64,000 bases of DNA from Candidatus Uabimicrobium amorphum (GTDB taxonomy: Bacteria; Planctomycetota; Uabimicrobiia; Uabimicrobiales; Uabimicrobiaceae). How positions within the stretch are numbered: the stretch's first letter is position 1; each line of letters opens with the position of its first letter. Of this stretch, positions 37,476-45,926 are shown one piece after another. The stretch spans positions 2,728,001 to 2,792,000 of the forward strand of contig NZ_AP019860.1 in assembly GCF_009002475.1 (NCBI RefSeq), written 5' to 3'. The position numbers were made by a program, and so were the translations under genes. The notes below the pieces were generated by a model. It did not search any database and was not told the DNA's origin. It saw only the letters and a list, made by a program, of their open reading frames with translations.

Positions 37476-39698
37476 ATGAACAAAAAATGGGTGGGGACAA
37501 ACGTACCGCGAAAAGAGGGTATAGAAAAAGTAACTGGAAAAAGCAAATACATTGACGACCTCACTTTCCCGGATATGATATATGGTATAACAGTACGTAG
37601 TGACGTTCCCCGTGGTACAATACGTAAAATTCATTTTGCGGACAACATTAACTGGGATGAGTTCACCATCGTTACCATAGAAGATATCCCCGGCGAAAAT
37701 GTGGTTACTTTGATAGAGAGCGACCAACCTTTTTTGGCCGACAAAGAAATTCGTCACCAACAAGAGCCAATTCTTTTACTCGCTCATCCAGATAAAAGTT
37801 TGCTAGAAGAAGCACGGCGTAGCATTCGCATAGAAGTTGACGAGTTGCCTGCGATATTCAATATTGAAGAGTCTTTAAACAAAAAGCAAATTATTTACAG
37901 CGACGATAATATCATCAAAGAGTATCTTATTACCAAAGGAAACACCGATGATGTTTGGGACAGCGCTTACAAAATTGTTAGTGAAGAATACCATACAGGT
38001 GCCCAAGAACAACTATATATAGAAAATAATGGCATGATCGCCATTGCCAATGACGAAGAAGTAACGGTATGGGGCTCCATGCAGTGCCCTTACTACATTC
38101 ATAAAGCTCTTATGCCTCTTTTCGATCTACCAGCAGAAAAAATTCGCATTATCCAAACCGCAACAGGTGGAGGCTTTGGTGGCAAAGAAGAATATCCGTC
38201 TATAATAGCCGGTCATGCCGCACTTCTAGCACGCAAAGCGCAAAAACCCGTAAAGCTAATGTACGACCGCGCCGAAGACATGGTCGCCACGACAAAACGC
38301 CACCCATCGCACACGCGACAAAAAATTGCGGTAGATGAAAACGGAAAACTTTTGGCCATCGACATTGATTTTGTTCTAGATGGAGGCGCATACACAACTC
38401 TCTCTGCGGTTGTACTCTCACGCGGCGCCATTCATGCCGCAGGTCCGTATGCTTGCGAGAACATACGCATACGCGCACGGGCTGTAGCAACCAACACCCC
38501 TCCACAAGGCGCCTTTCGTGGTTTTGGTGCCCCACAAAGCATTTTTGCTTTCGAAAGACACCTTGATTTAGTCGCCAAACAGCTCAACATGTGCCCAGTA
38601 GAGTTCCGTAAACAAAACTTTTTACAACAAGGTTCTCTCAACGCCACAGGGCAAAAAATCGAAGAAGAGGTTCGCCTCGATAAAGTCCTAGATTTGGCGC
38701 TTGAAAAGTCGCAATACTTTGCGAAGAAAAAGCAATTCGCTGTTCACAATTCGCAAAAAAACGTCAAAACATACAAAGGCGTTGGCCTAGCTAGTTTTTA
38801 TCATGGAGCAGGATTTACCGGTTCAGGAGAAGTATATCTTGCCTCTATCGTCGGAGCACGTCTAACTGCGGACGGTAAAGTGAAGGTTCTTGCCGCCAGT
38901 ACGGAAATTGGTCAAGGAACAAATACCATCTTCTCACAAATAGCCGCCGATGCACTGGGAATTGACTATGACATGGTAGAAATTGAAACCCCAGACACAT
39001 CCAAGGTTCCCAACAGTGGCCCTACAGTCGCGTCGCGAACCTGTATGATCGTAGGTAAACTCGTAGAATCTGCTGTTTGTGGAATCCGCGACACACTATT
39101 GAAAAGTAATTTACTTACCTCCGAATACACCTCGCAACAATTTATCACCGCAAGTAAAAAATACCTAGAAGACTTCGGCGAGCTCAAAATTTTCGTGAAA
39201 TACAAACCTCCTGCGGGAATACATTGGGATGAAAAAAACTATCGCGGTTCTGCATACAGCGCTTATGCTTGGGCTGTGTATGTTGCCGAAGTAAGTGTAG
39301 ACAAATACACATATGAAATGCAGGTCGATGACTTTGTTGCAGTGCAAGAAGTCGGTGAGGTTGTACATCCTATTCTAGCACAAGGACAGATAGAAGGTGG
39401 CGTTGCCCAAGGTATAGGGTATGCCCTATATGAAGATGTTGTTTGGCGCAACGGACAGATGGCAAACAATCAAATGACCAACTACATTATTCCCACATCT
39501 CTCGATGCCCCCGACATACGAGTGTTCTTTTCGGAACCTTTTCAACCGGGAGGGGTGCGCAAAGGTATAGGAGAACTACCAATGGATGGTACAGCCCCTG
39601 CAGTGATTTCCGCTGTAGAAAATGCAACAGGGAAACATGTTTGTCATGTTCCACTACGTCCTGAAGATCTGATGATGCTGTATAGAAAAGAGACCTAA
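37476..39698 (+). CDS. Molybdenum hydroxylase large subunit (xanthine dehydrogenase family)
   Basis: The 740-residue protein is the molybdopterin-binding subunit of the xanthine dehydrogenase/CoxL family. It contains GGGFGGKEE (the moco-contacting loop), GAFRGFGAPQ (substrate-channel segment, lacking the AYRCSFR of CO dehydrogenases), a STEIGQGTNT loop, and near the end GVRKGIGELPMDG, with the likely base Glu in GIGE. CO dehydrogenase is therefore unlikely, and a purine or aromatic/aldehyde substrate is plausible. ATG 37476 has AGGA six bases before it. An ATG at 37446 overlaps the small gene upstream and gives an odd N-terminus. The Fe-S and FAD subunit genes follow directly. Confidence 0.9.
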   Translation: MNKKWVGTNVPRKEGIEKVTGKSKYIDDLTFPDMIYGITVRSDVPRGTIRKIHFADNINWDEFTIVTIEDIPGENVVTLIESDQPFLADKEIRHQQEPILLLAHPDKSLLEEARRSIRIEVDELPAIFNIEESLNKKQIIYSDDNIIKEYLITKGNTDDVWDSAYKIVSEEYHTGAQEQLYIENNGMIAIANDEEVTVWGSMQCPYYIHKALMPLFDLPAEKIRIIQTATGGGFGGKEEYPSIIAGHAALLARKAQKPVKLMYDRAEDMVATTKRHPSHTRQKIAVDENGKLLAIDIDFVLDGGAYTTLSAVVLSRGAIHAAGPYACENIRIRARAVATNTPPQGAFRGFGAPQSIFAFERHLDLVAKQLNMCPVEFRKQNFLQQGSLNATGQKIEEEVRLDKVLDLALEKSQYFAKKKQFAVHNSQKNVKTYKGVGLASFYHGAGFTGSGEVYLASIVGARLTADGKVKVLAASTEIGQGTNTIFSQIAADALGIDYDMVEIETPDTSKVPNSGPTVASRTCMIVGKLVESAVCGIRDTLLKSNLLTSEYTSQQFITASKKYLEDFGELKIFVKYKPPAGIHWDEKNYRGSAYSAYAWAVYVAEVSVDKYTYEMQVDDFVAVQEVGEVVHPILAQGQIEGGVAQGIGYALYEDVVWRNGQMANNQMTNYIIPTSLDAPDIRVFFSEPFQPGGVRKGIGELPMDGTAPAVISAVENATGKHVCHVPLRPEDLMMLYRKET

Positions 39699-39699
39699 A

Positions 39700-40182
39700 A
39701 TGCAGAAAATCTCATTTGAAGTAAACGGTAAATCTGTTAATGTCGAGGTTCATCCTTTTTCACGTTTGCTCGATGTTTTACGTAACGAATTGGAGTTAAC
39801 AGGTACAAAAGAGGGTTGCGGAGAAGGTGAATGCGGTGCTTGTAGTGTTTTTATAGACGGTATTTTGGTAAACAGTTGCCTGGTCCCCACTTCCCAGGTG
39901 CAAGATTGCAAAGTCGAAACTATCGAAAACATTGCGCAAGACAACGAGCTCCATACAGTACAACAAGCTTTTATCGAAACCGGTGGGGCTCAATGTGGTA
40001 TTTGCACGCCAGGAATGATCATGGCCACCATAAATATCTTGCGTTCTCATCCTCAAGCGAGTGACAATGAAATTCGCGAAGGATTGGCTGGCAATTTCTG
40101 CCGTTGCACGGGATACACAAAAATAATTGATGCGGTAAAAAAAAGTATAGAGGAGAAAAAAGATGAGAGCGTATCTTCCTAA
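39700..40182 (+). CDS. Molybdenum hydroxylase 2Fe-2S subunit
   Basis: A 160-residue two-cluster ferredoxin-like subunit. The N-terminal plant-type cluster has C40, C45, C48 and C60 (CGEGECGACSVF). The C-terminal helical domain has C99, C102, C134 and C136 (CGICTPGM, CRCTGY). Length and order are typical of CoxS/XdhC-type subunits, which pass electrons from the Mo centre to FAD. It starts one base after the large-subunit stop. It overlaps the FAD-subunit gene by 20 bases. Confidence 0.94.
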   Translation: MQKISFEVNGKSVNVEVHPFSRLLDVLRNELELTGTKEGCGEGECGACSVFIDGILVNSCLVPTSQVQDCKVETIENIAQDNELHTVQQAFIETGGAQCGICTPGMIMATINILRSHPQASDNEIREGLAGNFCRCTGYTKIIDAVKKSIEEKKDESVSS

Positions 40183-41029
40183 ATACAATTTGACAACGGC
40201 AAAAAGTTTAGAGCACGCATTGCAAATGATGAACGACAGCAAGCGTCCAATTGCCGGAGGAACGGACTTGATGGTCCTTTTTGATATGGGAAACCTTCCT
40301 CCCGGAGACTACGTAAATATCCACCGTATTCCCGATTTACAAGGTATCGAGGTAAACGATGATTACGTAGAAATTGGTGCTCTAACCACCTATAGCCAAC
40401 TGCGCCAACACGAAATCATTCAACAAGAGTTTCCTTGTATATGCGAAGCGGCGAAAGTCACAGGTGGTGTTGCCATTCAGAACCGAGGTACCATTGGCGG
40501 CAATATTGCCAATGCCTCACCAGCGGCAGATACTCCTCCTGCTCTTTTGGTATACGATGCCGATCTTAAAATCGTATCCGCCACTGGGGAAAAAATAGTT
40601 GCTTATGAAAACTTCCATACTGGTTACAAACAAATGCAATTAGCGAAAAACGAACTCATTCAACGCATTCGTTTACCGCGAAAAAACAAACACAACTTGC
40701 ATTACTATCGTAAAGTTGGTACACGCAAAGCCCAAGCCATTTCCAAATTATGTATGGCAGGAGTTGCCAATTTTACTCCAGAGAAGATTGTACAAATAAA
40801 AATTGCCTTAGCTAGCGTGGCACCCACTGTAATACGCTGCAAAAAAACAGAAGCGTATTTTTGCGAAAAGCAATATGCACAGATCGATATTTGTGAAGCA
40901 AAGCGTATTTTGCAAACAGAAATAGCTGCCATTGATGATCTTCGATCCACAAAAGAATATCGTATCCAAGTTGCTTGTAATTTAATACAAGAATTTTTTG
41001 ACTTGATAACAGAGGAAAACAATGAGTAA
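40163..41029 (+). CDS. Molybdenum hydroxylase FAD-binding subunit
   Basis: A 288-residue subunit of the CoxM/XdhB family. The FAD-binding motifs are AGGTDLMVLFDMG (about 32-44) and TIGGNIANASPAAD (about 111-124), in their expected order. The C-terminal domain is the usual CO-dehydrogenase flavoprotein type. It delivers electrons to NAD or another acceptor. AGGAGA lies 7 bases before the ATG, which is inside the preceding gene. The stop overlaps the start of the channel gene by 8 bases. The three-subunit order Mo, Fe-S, FAD differs from the common FAD-first arrangement in cox operons. Confidence 0.92.
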   Translation: MRAYLPKYNLTTAKSLEHALQMMNDSKRPIAGGTDLMVLFDMGNLPPGDYVNIHRIPDLQGIEVNDDYVEIGALTTYSQLRQHEIIQQEFPCICEAAKVTGGVAIQNRGTIGGNIANASPAADTPPALLVYDADLKIVSATGEKIVAYENFHTGYKQMQLAKNELIQRIRLPRKNKHNLHYYRKVGTRKAQAISKLCMAGVANFTPEKIVQIKIALASVAPTVIRCKKTEAYFCEKQYAQIDICEAKRILQTEIAAIDDLRSTKEYRIQVACNLIQEFFDLITEENNE

Positions 41030-42299
41030 TCTACCAACTTTATCGCAAGACGAAGCCAAAGAGAAATTAAAAAAAGGTGAAAGGCTTCACCAAGTATACA
41101 TAGAACGTCTTTCTTTGTCTAAATTTGAGCTAGAAGAGAAAGTTGAAATTACCGAGTGCAAGATTGGGGTATTGGACTTTAACAAAACCCAGTTTAAACA
41201 AGAGTTTATTCTACGTCAATGTGATGTAGAAACCTTAGTTTTAGCGGAGGCAACCTTTCACCAAAAGTGTACATTCAAAAAAACCAAACTAGGTCGTGCA
41301 AAGATCCAAAGAGCCAATTTTAAAGGCAACTTAAATGCCGAGTCGGCGCGTTTTAGTTATACATCTTTTTATGAATGTATATTTGAAAAAAATGTCAACT
41401 TTGGATACGCATCTTTTTTTGGTGATGCGACATTCCAAGGTGCCGAGTTCCGTAAAGGCGGACGCTTCAACAGTATGCGCATTGTCACTGGTGGTGGTAC
41501 TTTCGTCGGTACCTTTTGGGGAGGAAAAGCCGACTTTCGCCAAGTCAATATTGAAAACGATATGAATTTTTCGGGAAGTCGTATAGAAGACGAACTGCTC
41601 CTCATAGGTGCGGTAATTGGTTTAAACGTTAGTTTAGACAATTGTACTCTTCATGCCAAAACAGACATTAGTAATGTAATGAGTGGTCGTAATATCTCGA
41701 TTATTAACGTAACTTTGGGAGAAAACCAAAGTTTCCGTTTCGTAAACACGACTACTCCTGGACTTAACATTGAACGCAATGTGATTGAAGGGCATGTTTT
41801 TCCCGAAAATACGGGGAACTACCAGATGGCAGCAAAAGAATATGCTTTTTTACGTACAGCGTTCCAAACAATGAACCGTTTTGACGACGAAGACTGGGCT
41901 TACTATCAATTTAAACGCATGCAGCGCAAAAGCCGTCCATTTACCCTAAATCCCATCAGTGCAATGAAACGTTTGGGAGAATACTTGTTTTTAGACCTAG
42001 GCTGCGGCTATGGAACCATGCCGTTTCGTACCTTAGGGGTGGTGGGTATATTGATTTTCCTATTTGGCGCATGTTACTCCATGTTAGGGGCTGCGGGAAA
42101 TATTAGTTTCGGCATAGAACATGCCAAATTGAACAACTTTTTAAACGCCATTAACACCAGCCTAGTTGTTTTCAGCGGTGGTTATGGAGATTTGCAGGTA
42201 ACAGGTGTTGCGCGTTTACTTGCAATGATCGAATACCTGATCGGTGTCGTTTTCATGGGACTTTTTGTTGTCTCTTTTAGCCGCAAAATTATTCGTTAA
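41022..42299 (+). CDS. Pentapeptide-like repeat protein with a potassium-channel-type pore
   Basis: The 425-residue protein begins with a long run of pentapeptide-like units (A(D/N)FxG spacing; residues ~40-245, e.g. AKIQRANFKGNL and ADFRQVNIENDMNF) predicted to form a right-handed beta helix. After a linker, two membrane helices (about 338-360 and 400-420) flank a pore-loop-like segment with GGYGDLQVTG (386-395), close to the TVGYGD filter of two-TM potassium channels but with Ser-Gly-Gly in place of T-V-G. It starts within the FAD-subunit gene (8-base overlap), so it is part of the same transcript. Whether it conducts ions is inference. The C-terminus ends in SFSRKIIR. Confidence 0.72.
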   Translation: MSNLPTLSQDEAKEKLKKGERLHQVYIERLSLSKFELEEKVEITECKIGVLDFNKTQFKQEFILRQCDVETLVLAEATFHQKCTFKKTKLGRAKIQRANFKGNLNAESARFSYTSFYECIFEKNVNFGYASFFGDATFQGAEFRKGGRFNSMRIVTGGGTFVGTFWGGKADFRQVNIENDMNFSGSRIEDELLLIGAVIGLNVSLDNCTLHAKTDISNVMSGRNISIINVTLGENQSFRFVNTTTPGLNIERNVIEGHVFPENTGNYQMAAKEYAFLRTAFQTMNRFDDEDWAYYQFKRMQRKSRPFTLNPISAMKRLGEYLFLDLGCGYGTMPFRTLGVVGILIFLFGACYSMLGAAGNISFGIEHAKLNNFLNAINTSLVVFSGGYGDLQVTGVARLLAMIEYLIGVVFMGLFVVSFSRKIIR

Positions 42300-42326
42300 T
42301 TTTAATATTTTTGAGAAAATGGACAT

Positions 42327-42355
42327 TTGTAACATGGCAATATTTTTGCTAATAT
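42327..42355 (+). promoter_or_regulatory. Candidate promoter for the FHA-DUF4388 gene
   Basis: TTGTAA (42327-42332) and TAATAT (42350-42355) are separated by 17 bases, each 4/6 to consensus. They lie about 45 bases upstream of the ATG at 42398 and after the end of the channel gene, so the FHA-DUF4388 gene may be a separate unit. The AT-rich background weakens the call. Confidence 0.35.
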
Positions 42356-42397
42356 ATAGGTGCAATTACTATGTATTCTCCTTAAGAAAGAAAAGAT

Positions 42398-43228
42398 ATG
42401 TCTGCCTCTGACAACCATGAAAAAACCCCATACGACTTAAAAAAAACCAAACGCATAAAAAAAATGAAACAGAGCAGTTTAATTGACCAAATTGTTTCAT
42501 TACAAAACGAAGACAAAATCAATAAAAGAGTATTGCCCGGAAACTATTTAGAATGTTTTCCTTTTCCCAAGTTTCGCTTAAACAAGAAAAAACCGTTTTA
42601 CATTGGAAGGAGTAAAGAAAACGACTTAGTTTTGGCCTCTACCGATGTTTCGCGAAAACATGCTCTTGTCAAATGGAATTCAGAAGAAAGAGCTTATATA
42701 ATTTACGATTTAGAAAGCGCAAACGGCATTTACGTGAACGCACAACAATGTCAACGGCGGGTTTTGGAAGACAAAGATATTATTTTGATTGGCGAACATC
42801 ATATATCCTACTTTACCATCAAGGAACTACAAGAACCAAAAGAAATGGAAGGTGCAGAAACCACCATAATGAAACAACGCAACAAAATCGTCGAAAAGTT
42901 ATATGCCTCTCTAAAAGGGAATCTTGAAGTTCTTGACTTAGGGACTGTCTTACAGATGATTGCTAGCGAAAAAAAAACCGGCTACATCAAAATAGATAGC
43001 GAGTCCAGAGGCTATATACAATTCGAAAATGGTTATGTGGTACACTGCGAAGTAGGAGAAGAAAAAGGGGAAGAGGCTTTTTTCGCCATAATGGAGTGGA
43101 AGTCGGGAAATTTCAATTTCGTAAAAGATGTCAAGCCAACCGAACGTACAATGAACGACGAAGTACAATATCTACTTATGGAAGTCGCGCATCGCGAAGA
43201 TGAGCAACAACGAGGGGAGATGATGTAA
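42398..43228 (+). CDS. FHA domain fused to DUF4388
   Basis: A 276-residue protein. Residues ~45-150 form an FHA domain (FYIGRSKENDLVL, DVSRKHALVKW, LESANGIYVN) with the usual Arg, Ser, His and Asn residues. Residues ~165-265 form a DUF4388/PATAN-like domain (LKGNLEVLDLGTVLQMIASEKKTGYIKI). The C-terminus is acidic. FHA reads phosphothreonine, and DUF4388 proteins often link signalling modules. This is the second DUF4388 protein and one of three FHA-domain proteins in the window, which suggests a shared phospho-signalling system. The ATG lies after a gap of ~100 bases and the gene ends in a hairpin terminator. Confidence 0.85.
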   Translation: MSASDNHEKTPYDLKKTKRIKKMKQSSLIDQIVSLQNEDKINKRVLPGNYLECFPFPKFRLNKKKPFYIGRSKENDLVLASTDVSRKHALVKWNSEERAYIIYDLESANGIYVNAQQCQRRVLEDKDIILIGEHHISYFTIKELQEPKEMEGAETTIMKQRNKIVEKLYASLKGNLEVLDLGTVLQMIASEKKTGYIKIDSESRGYIQFENGYVVHCEVGEEKGEEAFFAIMEWKSGNFNFVKDVKPTERTMNDEVQYLLMEVAHREDEQQRGEMM

Positions 43229-43250
43229 GGCGGTGAATACCGCCTTATTT
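43227..43250 (+). terminator. Hairpin terminator after the FHA-DUF4388 gene
   Basis: AAGGCGGT-GAAT-ACCGCCTT (43227-43246) forms a GC-rich stem and continues as ATTT, right at the stop codon. A second hairpin, CGACACT-N9-AGTGTCG (43251-43273), extends over the end of the convergent gene. Together they can terminate transcription from both sides. Confidence 0.65.
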
Positions 43251-43264
43251 CGACACTCTACCCT

Positions 43265-44965
43265 TTAGTGTCGTGCATAGTAAAAATAGTCGACCGTAGG
43301 CTTAAAATTCTTTCCAGGTTGAATCGTTTGTGTCCATTTTACTGTAGAACTGTTGTTCACCGCATAACTACCGCGGTAGTTATCCCAATCGCGACTATCA
43401 TAACCACGCAAAGTCACCTTACCATCGTCGGAAACCTTTGTGGTCTTTCCACCAAAGTTAAAAATAATCTCCACATTTATTTCCTTGCGCTTATTATTAC
43501 AGACATCGAGAAGCGCTTGGTTGGCAATCTTCGCATAGTAATATCCGTCCCACTTCATTTCTCGCAATTGGCGTTTCGTCTCTTTTTCTTCGATGGTTCC
43601 CTGAACATCAATGGCCACGGTCACACGTACACGCACCTTGCCTCCGGAAGAAGTGTAGGTAAGTAACTCCTGAGCTAGAGGCTGCTCCCCCTGCATGATC
43701 ATAGCTGCTCCAGTGGTCCACGGTAACTGCGTATTATTTACAAGTTCTATTTCATGCCAAATTTTATTTTCGGAAAACTCTAGCTGGGTGCTGCTTTTCG
43801 AAAAGTGTGCGTGATGTAAATTGTGCTTAATTGCGGCCTTCCATGTATAGATATCGCGGTATTTCACCTTAGCAGAAAAAATGTGCACTGCGGCACGTCC
43901 ACCTTTACGGATCGATAGCTTAGGTAGTTTATACACAAACAAATCTTGAGACCCCTTGGTTGTAAGTTCCGAAGGCAAATTGACATTGCCATTGTTTTCG
44001 GCGCGTTGTGGCGGAGCATAGGCATTGAATCGTTGTTGCGACATAATCGCATTGGAAAGCGAATCGCTGCGTCTGCGGTTAGAGTGGCGCAAAACATTGC
44101 GCAAAGTATTCTCTAGACTCAAAGGGCTCACCATATCGCGAAAACGAAAATTAGGAACCCCCACCACGATATCCATCGGAACATCAACGAGATCTTCGTT
44201 TTCATTGATAATTTCCGCTTGTAATGAGACAGAGGCAAGGTTGTCGTTTTGTAGTGAAATACGATATGACGGAACCCAGCGCATTCCTGGAGTAAAATAC
44301 ATCAGTGTGATACGATGTTTTTTGTTTGCCTCAGGAAAGTGAAACGTCAGCTGTTTACGACGTTCTTTGATCTCAATTTGTCGCTTCATCGTAACGTTCA
44401 TATTGGGAATAAACAAACTGCGAATTTGCGAAGTACCAAGTAGTACGTCCTGCTCCGCGGTACGCAAAACAAAATATGCTCCCGAAATACCGGAAATCGT
44501 CGATGTAGCTCCCTCGGCAATTTCATCGCGCACTTCCCACATATTACGTGGCAAATTTTCACGTGTTTTGTTACTAAGAACTTCGTGAATTGTGCCCTCA
44601 TACGAGACCTTGTCATGTGTGACAACTTTACATTTTTTACCTTTATTCACTTGCAAAATTTCAATGTGCTGCGTACAAGTAAATTCTTTGTTTTTTGTGG
44701 TGACCACTTCACGCCACTCGGCGTTTAAACTAGTAATATTCGCTTCTTTCGCCGTAGCCCACAACGATCCTAGAACCGCCGATTCGGGAACGGAGTAACT
44801 AATAATTTCACCTTGATCGTTTGTGGTAGCACTACCTTCCTTGATCACTAGGCAATACCCATCTTTAAATACAATCACTTTTTGCGTGGTAAATTCAATA
44901 TTGTTCGTAGAATTTGCCAAAAGAATCGGCAACAACATGATACTGAGTAGTATGTATTTGTGCAT
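43265..44965 (-). CDS. Secreted DUF4139-domain protein
   Basis: A 566-residue protein with a signal peptide (about residues 1-18). The N-terminal half and the middle are typical of the DUF4139 family: the segment RITLMYFTPGMRWVPSYRI, near the middle, is the recognisable part, followed by EIINENEDLVDVPMDIVVGVP. The C-terminal half is beta-rich (YDSRDWDNYRG...). Family members are secreted or surface-associated with no fixed function. The start was chosen at ATG 44965 (MHKYIL), with GGAG 7 bases upstream; GTG 44971 is two codons earlier. No other gene shares this strand nearby, so it is monocistronic. Confidence 0.75.
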   Translation of the reverse strand: MHKYILLSIMLLPILLANSTNNIEFTTQKVIVFKDGYCLVIKEGSATTNDQGEIISYSVPESAVLGSLWATAKEANITSLNAEWREVVTTKNKEFTCTQHIEILQVNKGKKCKVVTHDKVSYEGTIHEVLSNKTRENLPRNMWEVRDEIAEGATSTISGISGAYFVLRTAEQDVLLGTSQIRSLFIPNMNVTMKRQIEIKERRKQLTFHFPEANKKHRITLMYFTPGMRWVPSYRISLQNDNLASVSLQAEIINENEDLVDVPMDIVVGVPNFRFRDMVSPLSLENTLRNVLRHSNRRRSDSLSNAIMSQQRFNAYAPPQRAENNGNVNLPSELTTKGSQDLFVYKLPKLSIRKGGRAAVHIFSAKVKYRDIYTWKAAIKHNLHHAHFSKSSTQLEFSENKIWHEIELVNNTQLPWTTGAAMIMQGEQPLAQELLTYTSSGGKVRVRVTVAIDVQGTIEEKETKRQLREMKWDGYYYAKIANQALLDVCNNKRKEINVEIIFNFGGKTTKVSDDGKVTLRGYDSRDWDNYRGSYAVNNSSTVKWTQTIQPGKNFKPTVDYFYYARH

Positions 44966-45046
44966 TCTCACTCTCCAAAATTTAATACTTTTGTACAGGA
45001 ATGGTAATTGTGTACAATGTTATGAACACAAAGTACTTTTGAACAT

Positions 45047-45183
45047 GAATTTTAAGTATTGGTATTTCGTGACCGTGACCGTCCGTAGCCGTACGGTTAC
45101 GGCTACGGTCACGATACAATTTCCACAAGTTTTTAAGACTCGAATCAAGGTTGCGTTTTTTTAAATACCAATGCTTAACATTC
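45047..45183. repeat. MITE-like element with 21-bp terminal inverted repeats
   Basis: Left arm 45047-45067 and right arm 45163-45183 are inverted repeats of 21 bp with two mismatches (core TATTGGTATTT / AAATACCAATG). Inside, 45074-45113 forms a hairpin of 16 bp with a four-base bulge, made of GTGACC- and CCGTAGC-type short repeats. There is no ORF. No clear target-site duplication was found. The element sits between two divergent genes, where it could affect their promoters. Confidence 0.65.
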
Positions 45184-45242
45184 TTAATACACAATATAAC
45201 ATAACTTCCTCTTTTCTTTTGTAACAGATTTGTAAAACAAAC

Positions 45243-45926
45243 ATGGATACCAAAACTCAAAAAACTTTTTTTTCTATGGCGATCATCGTAAGCGCACTGC
45301 ACCTCATCGCCATTGCCTGTAAATGGGCTAGTGTAATATATATATCCAAACCACTTATCGTCGTATTTCTACTTCAAGTCTGGAACTACCAAGCTGACAG
45401 TAGTAGCAACCAACATATAAAACAATGGTTTATGATGGGATTGATGTTTTCCCTAGTGGGAGATGTTGTCCTAATGAACAAGCAATTTGTGTATGGCATT
45501 CTGTTCTTTTTGGGCGCACAGTGCTGTTACACGGTTACGTTCACAAAACTATATCCGTGGCGAACCAAAGATATCATCCCTGCAATTCCCGCAGCCACGT
45601 ATATGGCATTTTTATTGTGGGTATTATTACCTAAAGTAGGTAATTTACTCATTCCCATTACCATTTATGCTTTCGTCATTTCCATGATGTTATGGCGTGC
45701 ACTCTGCATAACCGCACTCAAAAATATGCTGGCCTACCTGCTGGCATGTGGAAGTATACTTTTTGTGGTGTCAGACTCGTGCATTGCCATCGATAAATTT
45801 ATCCATCCTATTCCGTATCACCGAATAGTGATTATGAGTACCTATATAGCCGCGCAAGTTCTATTGTGTTTTGCAACGATAAAGTTAACACAAACAGATC
45901 AACTAAAAACAGCAAAGGGTGAATAA
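45243..45926 (+). CDS. YhhN/TMEM86-family lysoplasmalogenase-like membrane protein
   Basis: A 227-residue protein of about seven to eight membrane segments. It matches the YhhN family: MMGLMFSLVGDVVLM (about 61-75), GILFFLGAQCCYTVTF, and LACGSILFVVSDSCIAIDKF (about 175-194), where the Asp residues in the SLVGD and VSDS motifs are the conserved, likely metal-binding set. TMEM86 proteins hydrolyse the vinyl-ether bond of lysoplasmalogens. Many anaerobes contain plasmalogens, so the activity is plausible but not shown. The next gene begins at the following base, after the stop, so the two are co-expressed. There is no clear ribosome binding site before the ATG. Confidence 0.85.
   Translation: MDTKTQKTFFSMAIIVSALHLIAIACKWASVIYISKPLIVVFLLQVWNYQADSSSNQHIKQWFMMGLMFSLVGDVVLMNKQFVYGILFFLGAQCCYTVTFTKLYPWRTKDIIPAIPAATYMAFLLWVLLPKVGNLLIPITIYAFVISMMLWRALCITALKNMLAYLLACGSILFVVSDSCIAIDKFIHPIPYHRIVIMSTYIAAQVLLCFATIKLTQTDQLKTAKGE

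Noticed and set aside
37476..39698. Carbon monoxide dehydrogenase (CoxL)
   Set aside because: The family is right, but the substrate-loop has GAFRGFGAPQ and not the AYRCSFR of form I CO dehydrogenases, so a CO role is not supported.
38200..40242. Minus-strand frames within the molybdenum hydroxylase genes
   Set aside because: They are antisense to conserved subunits and have no motif or start signal.
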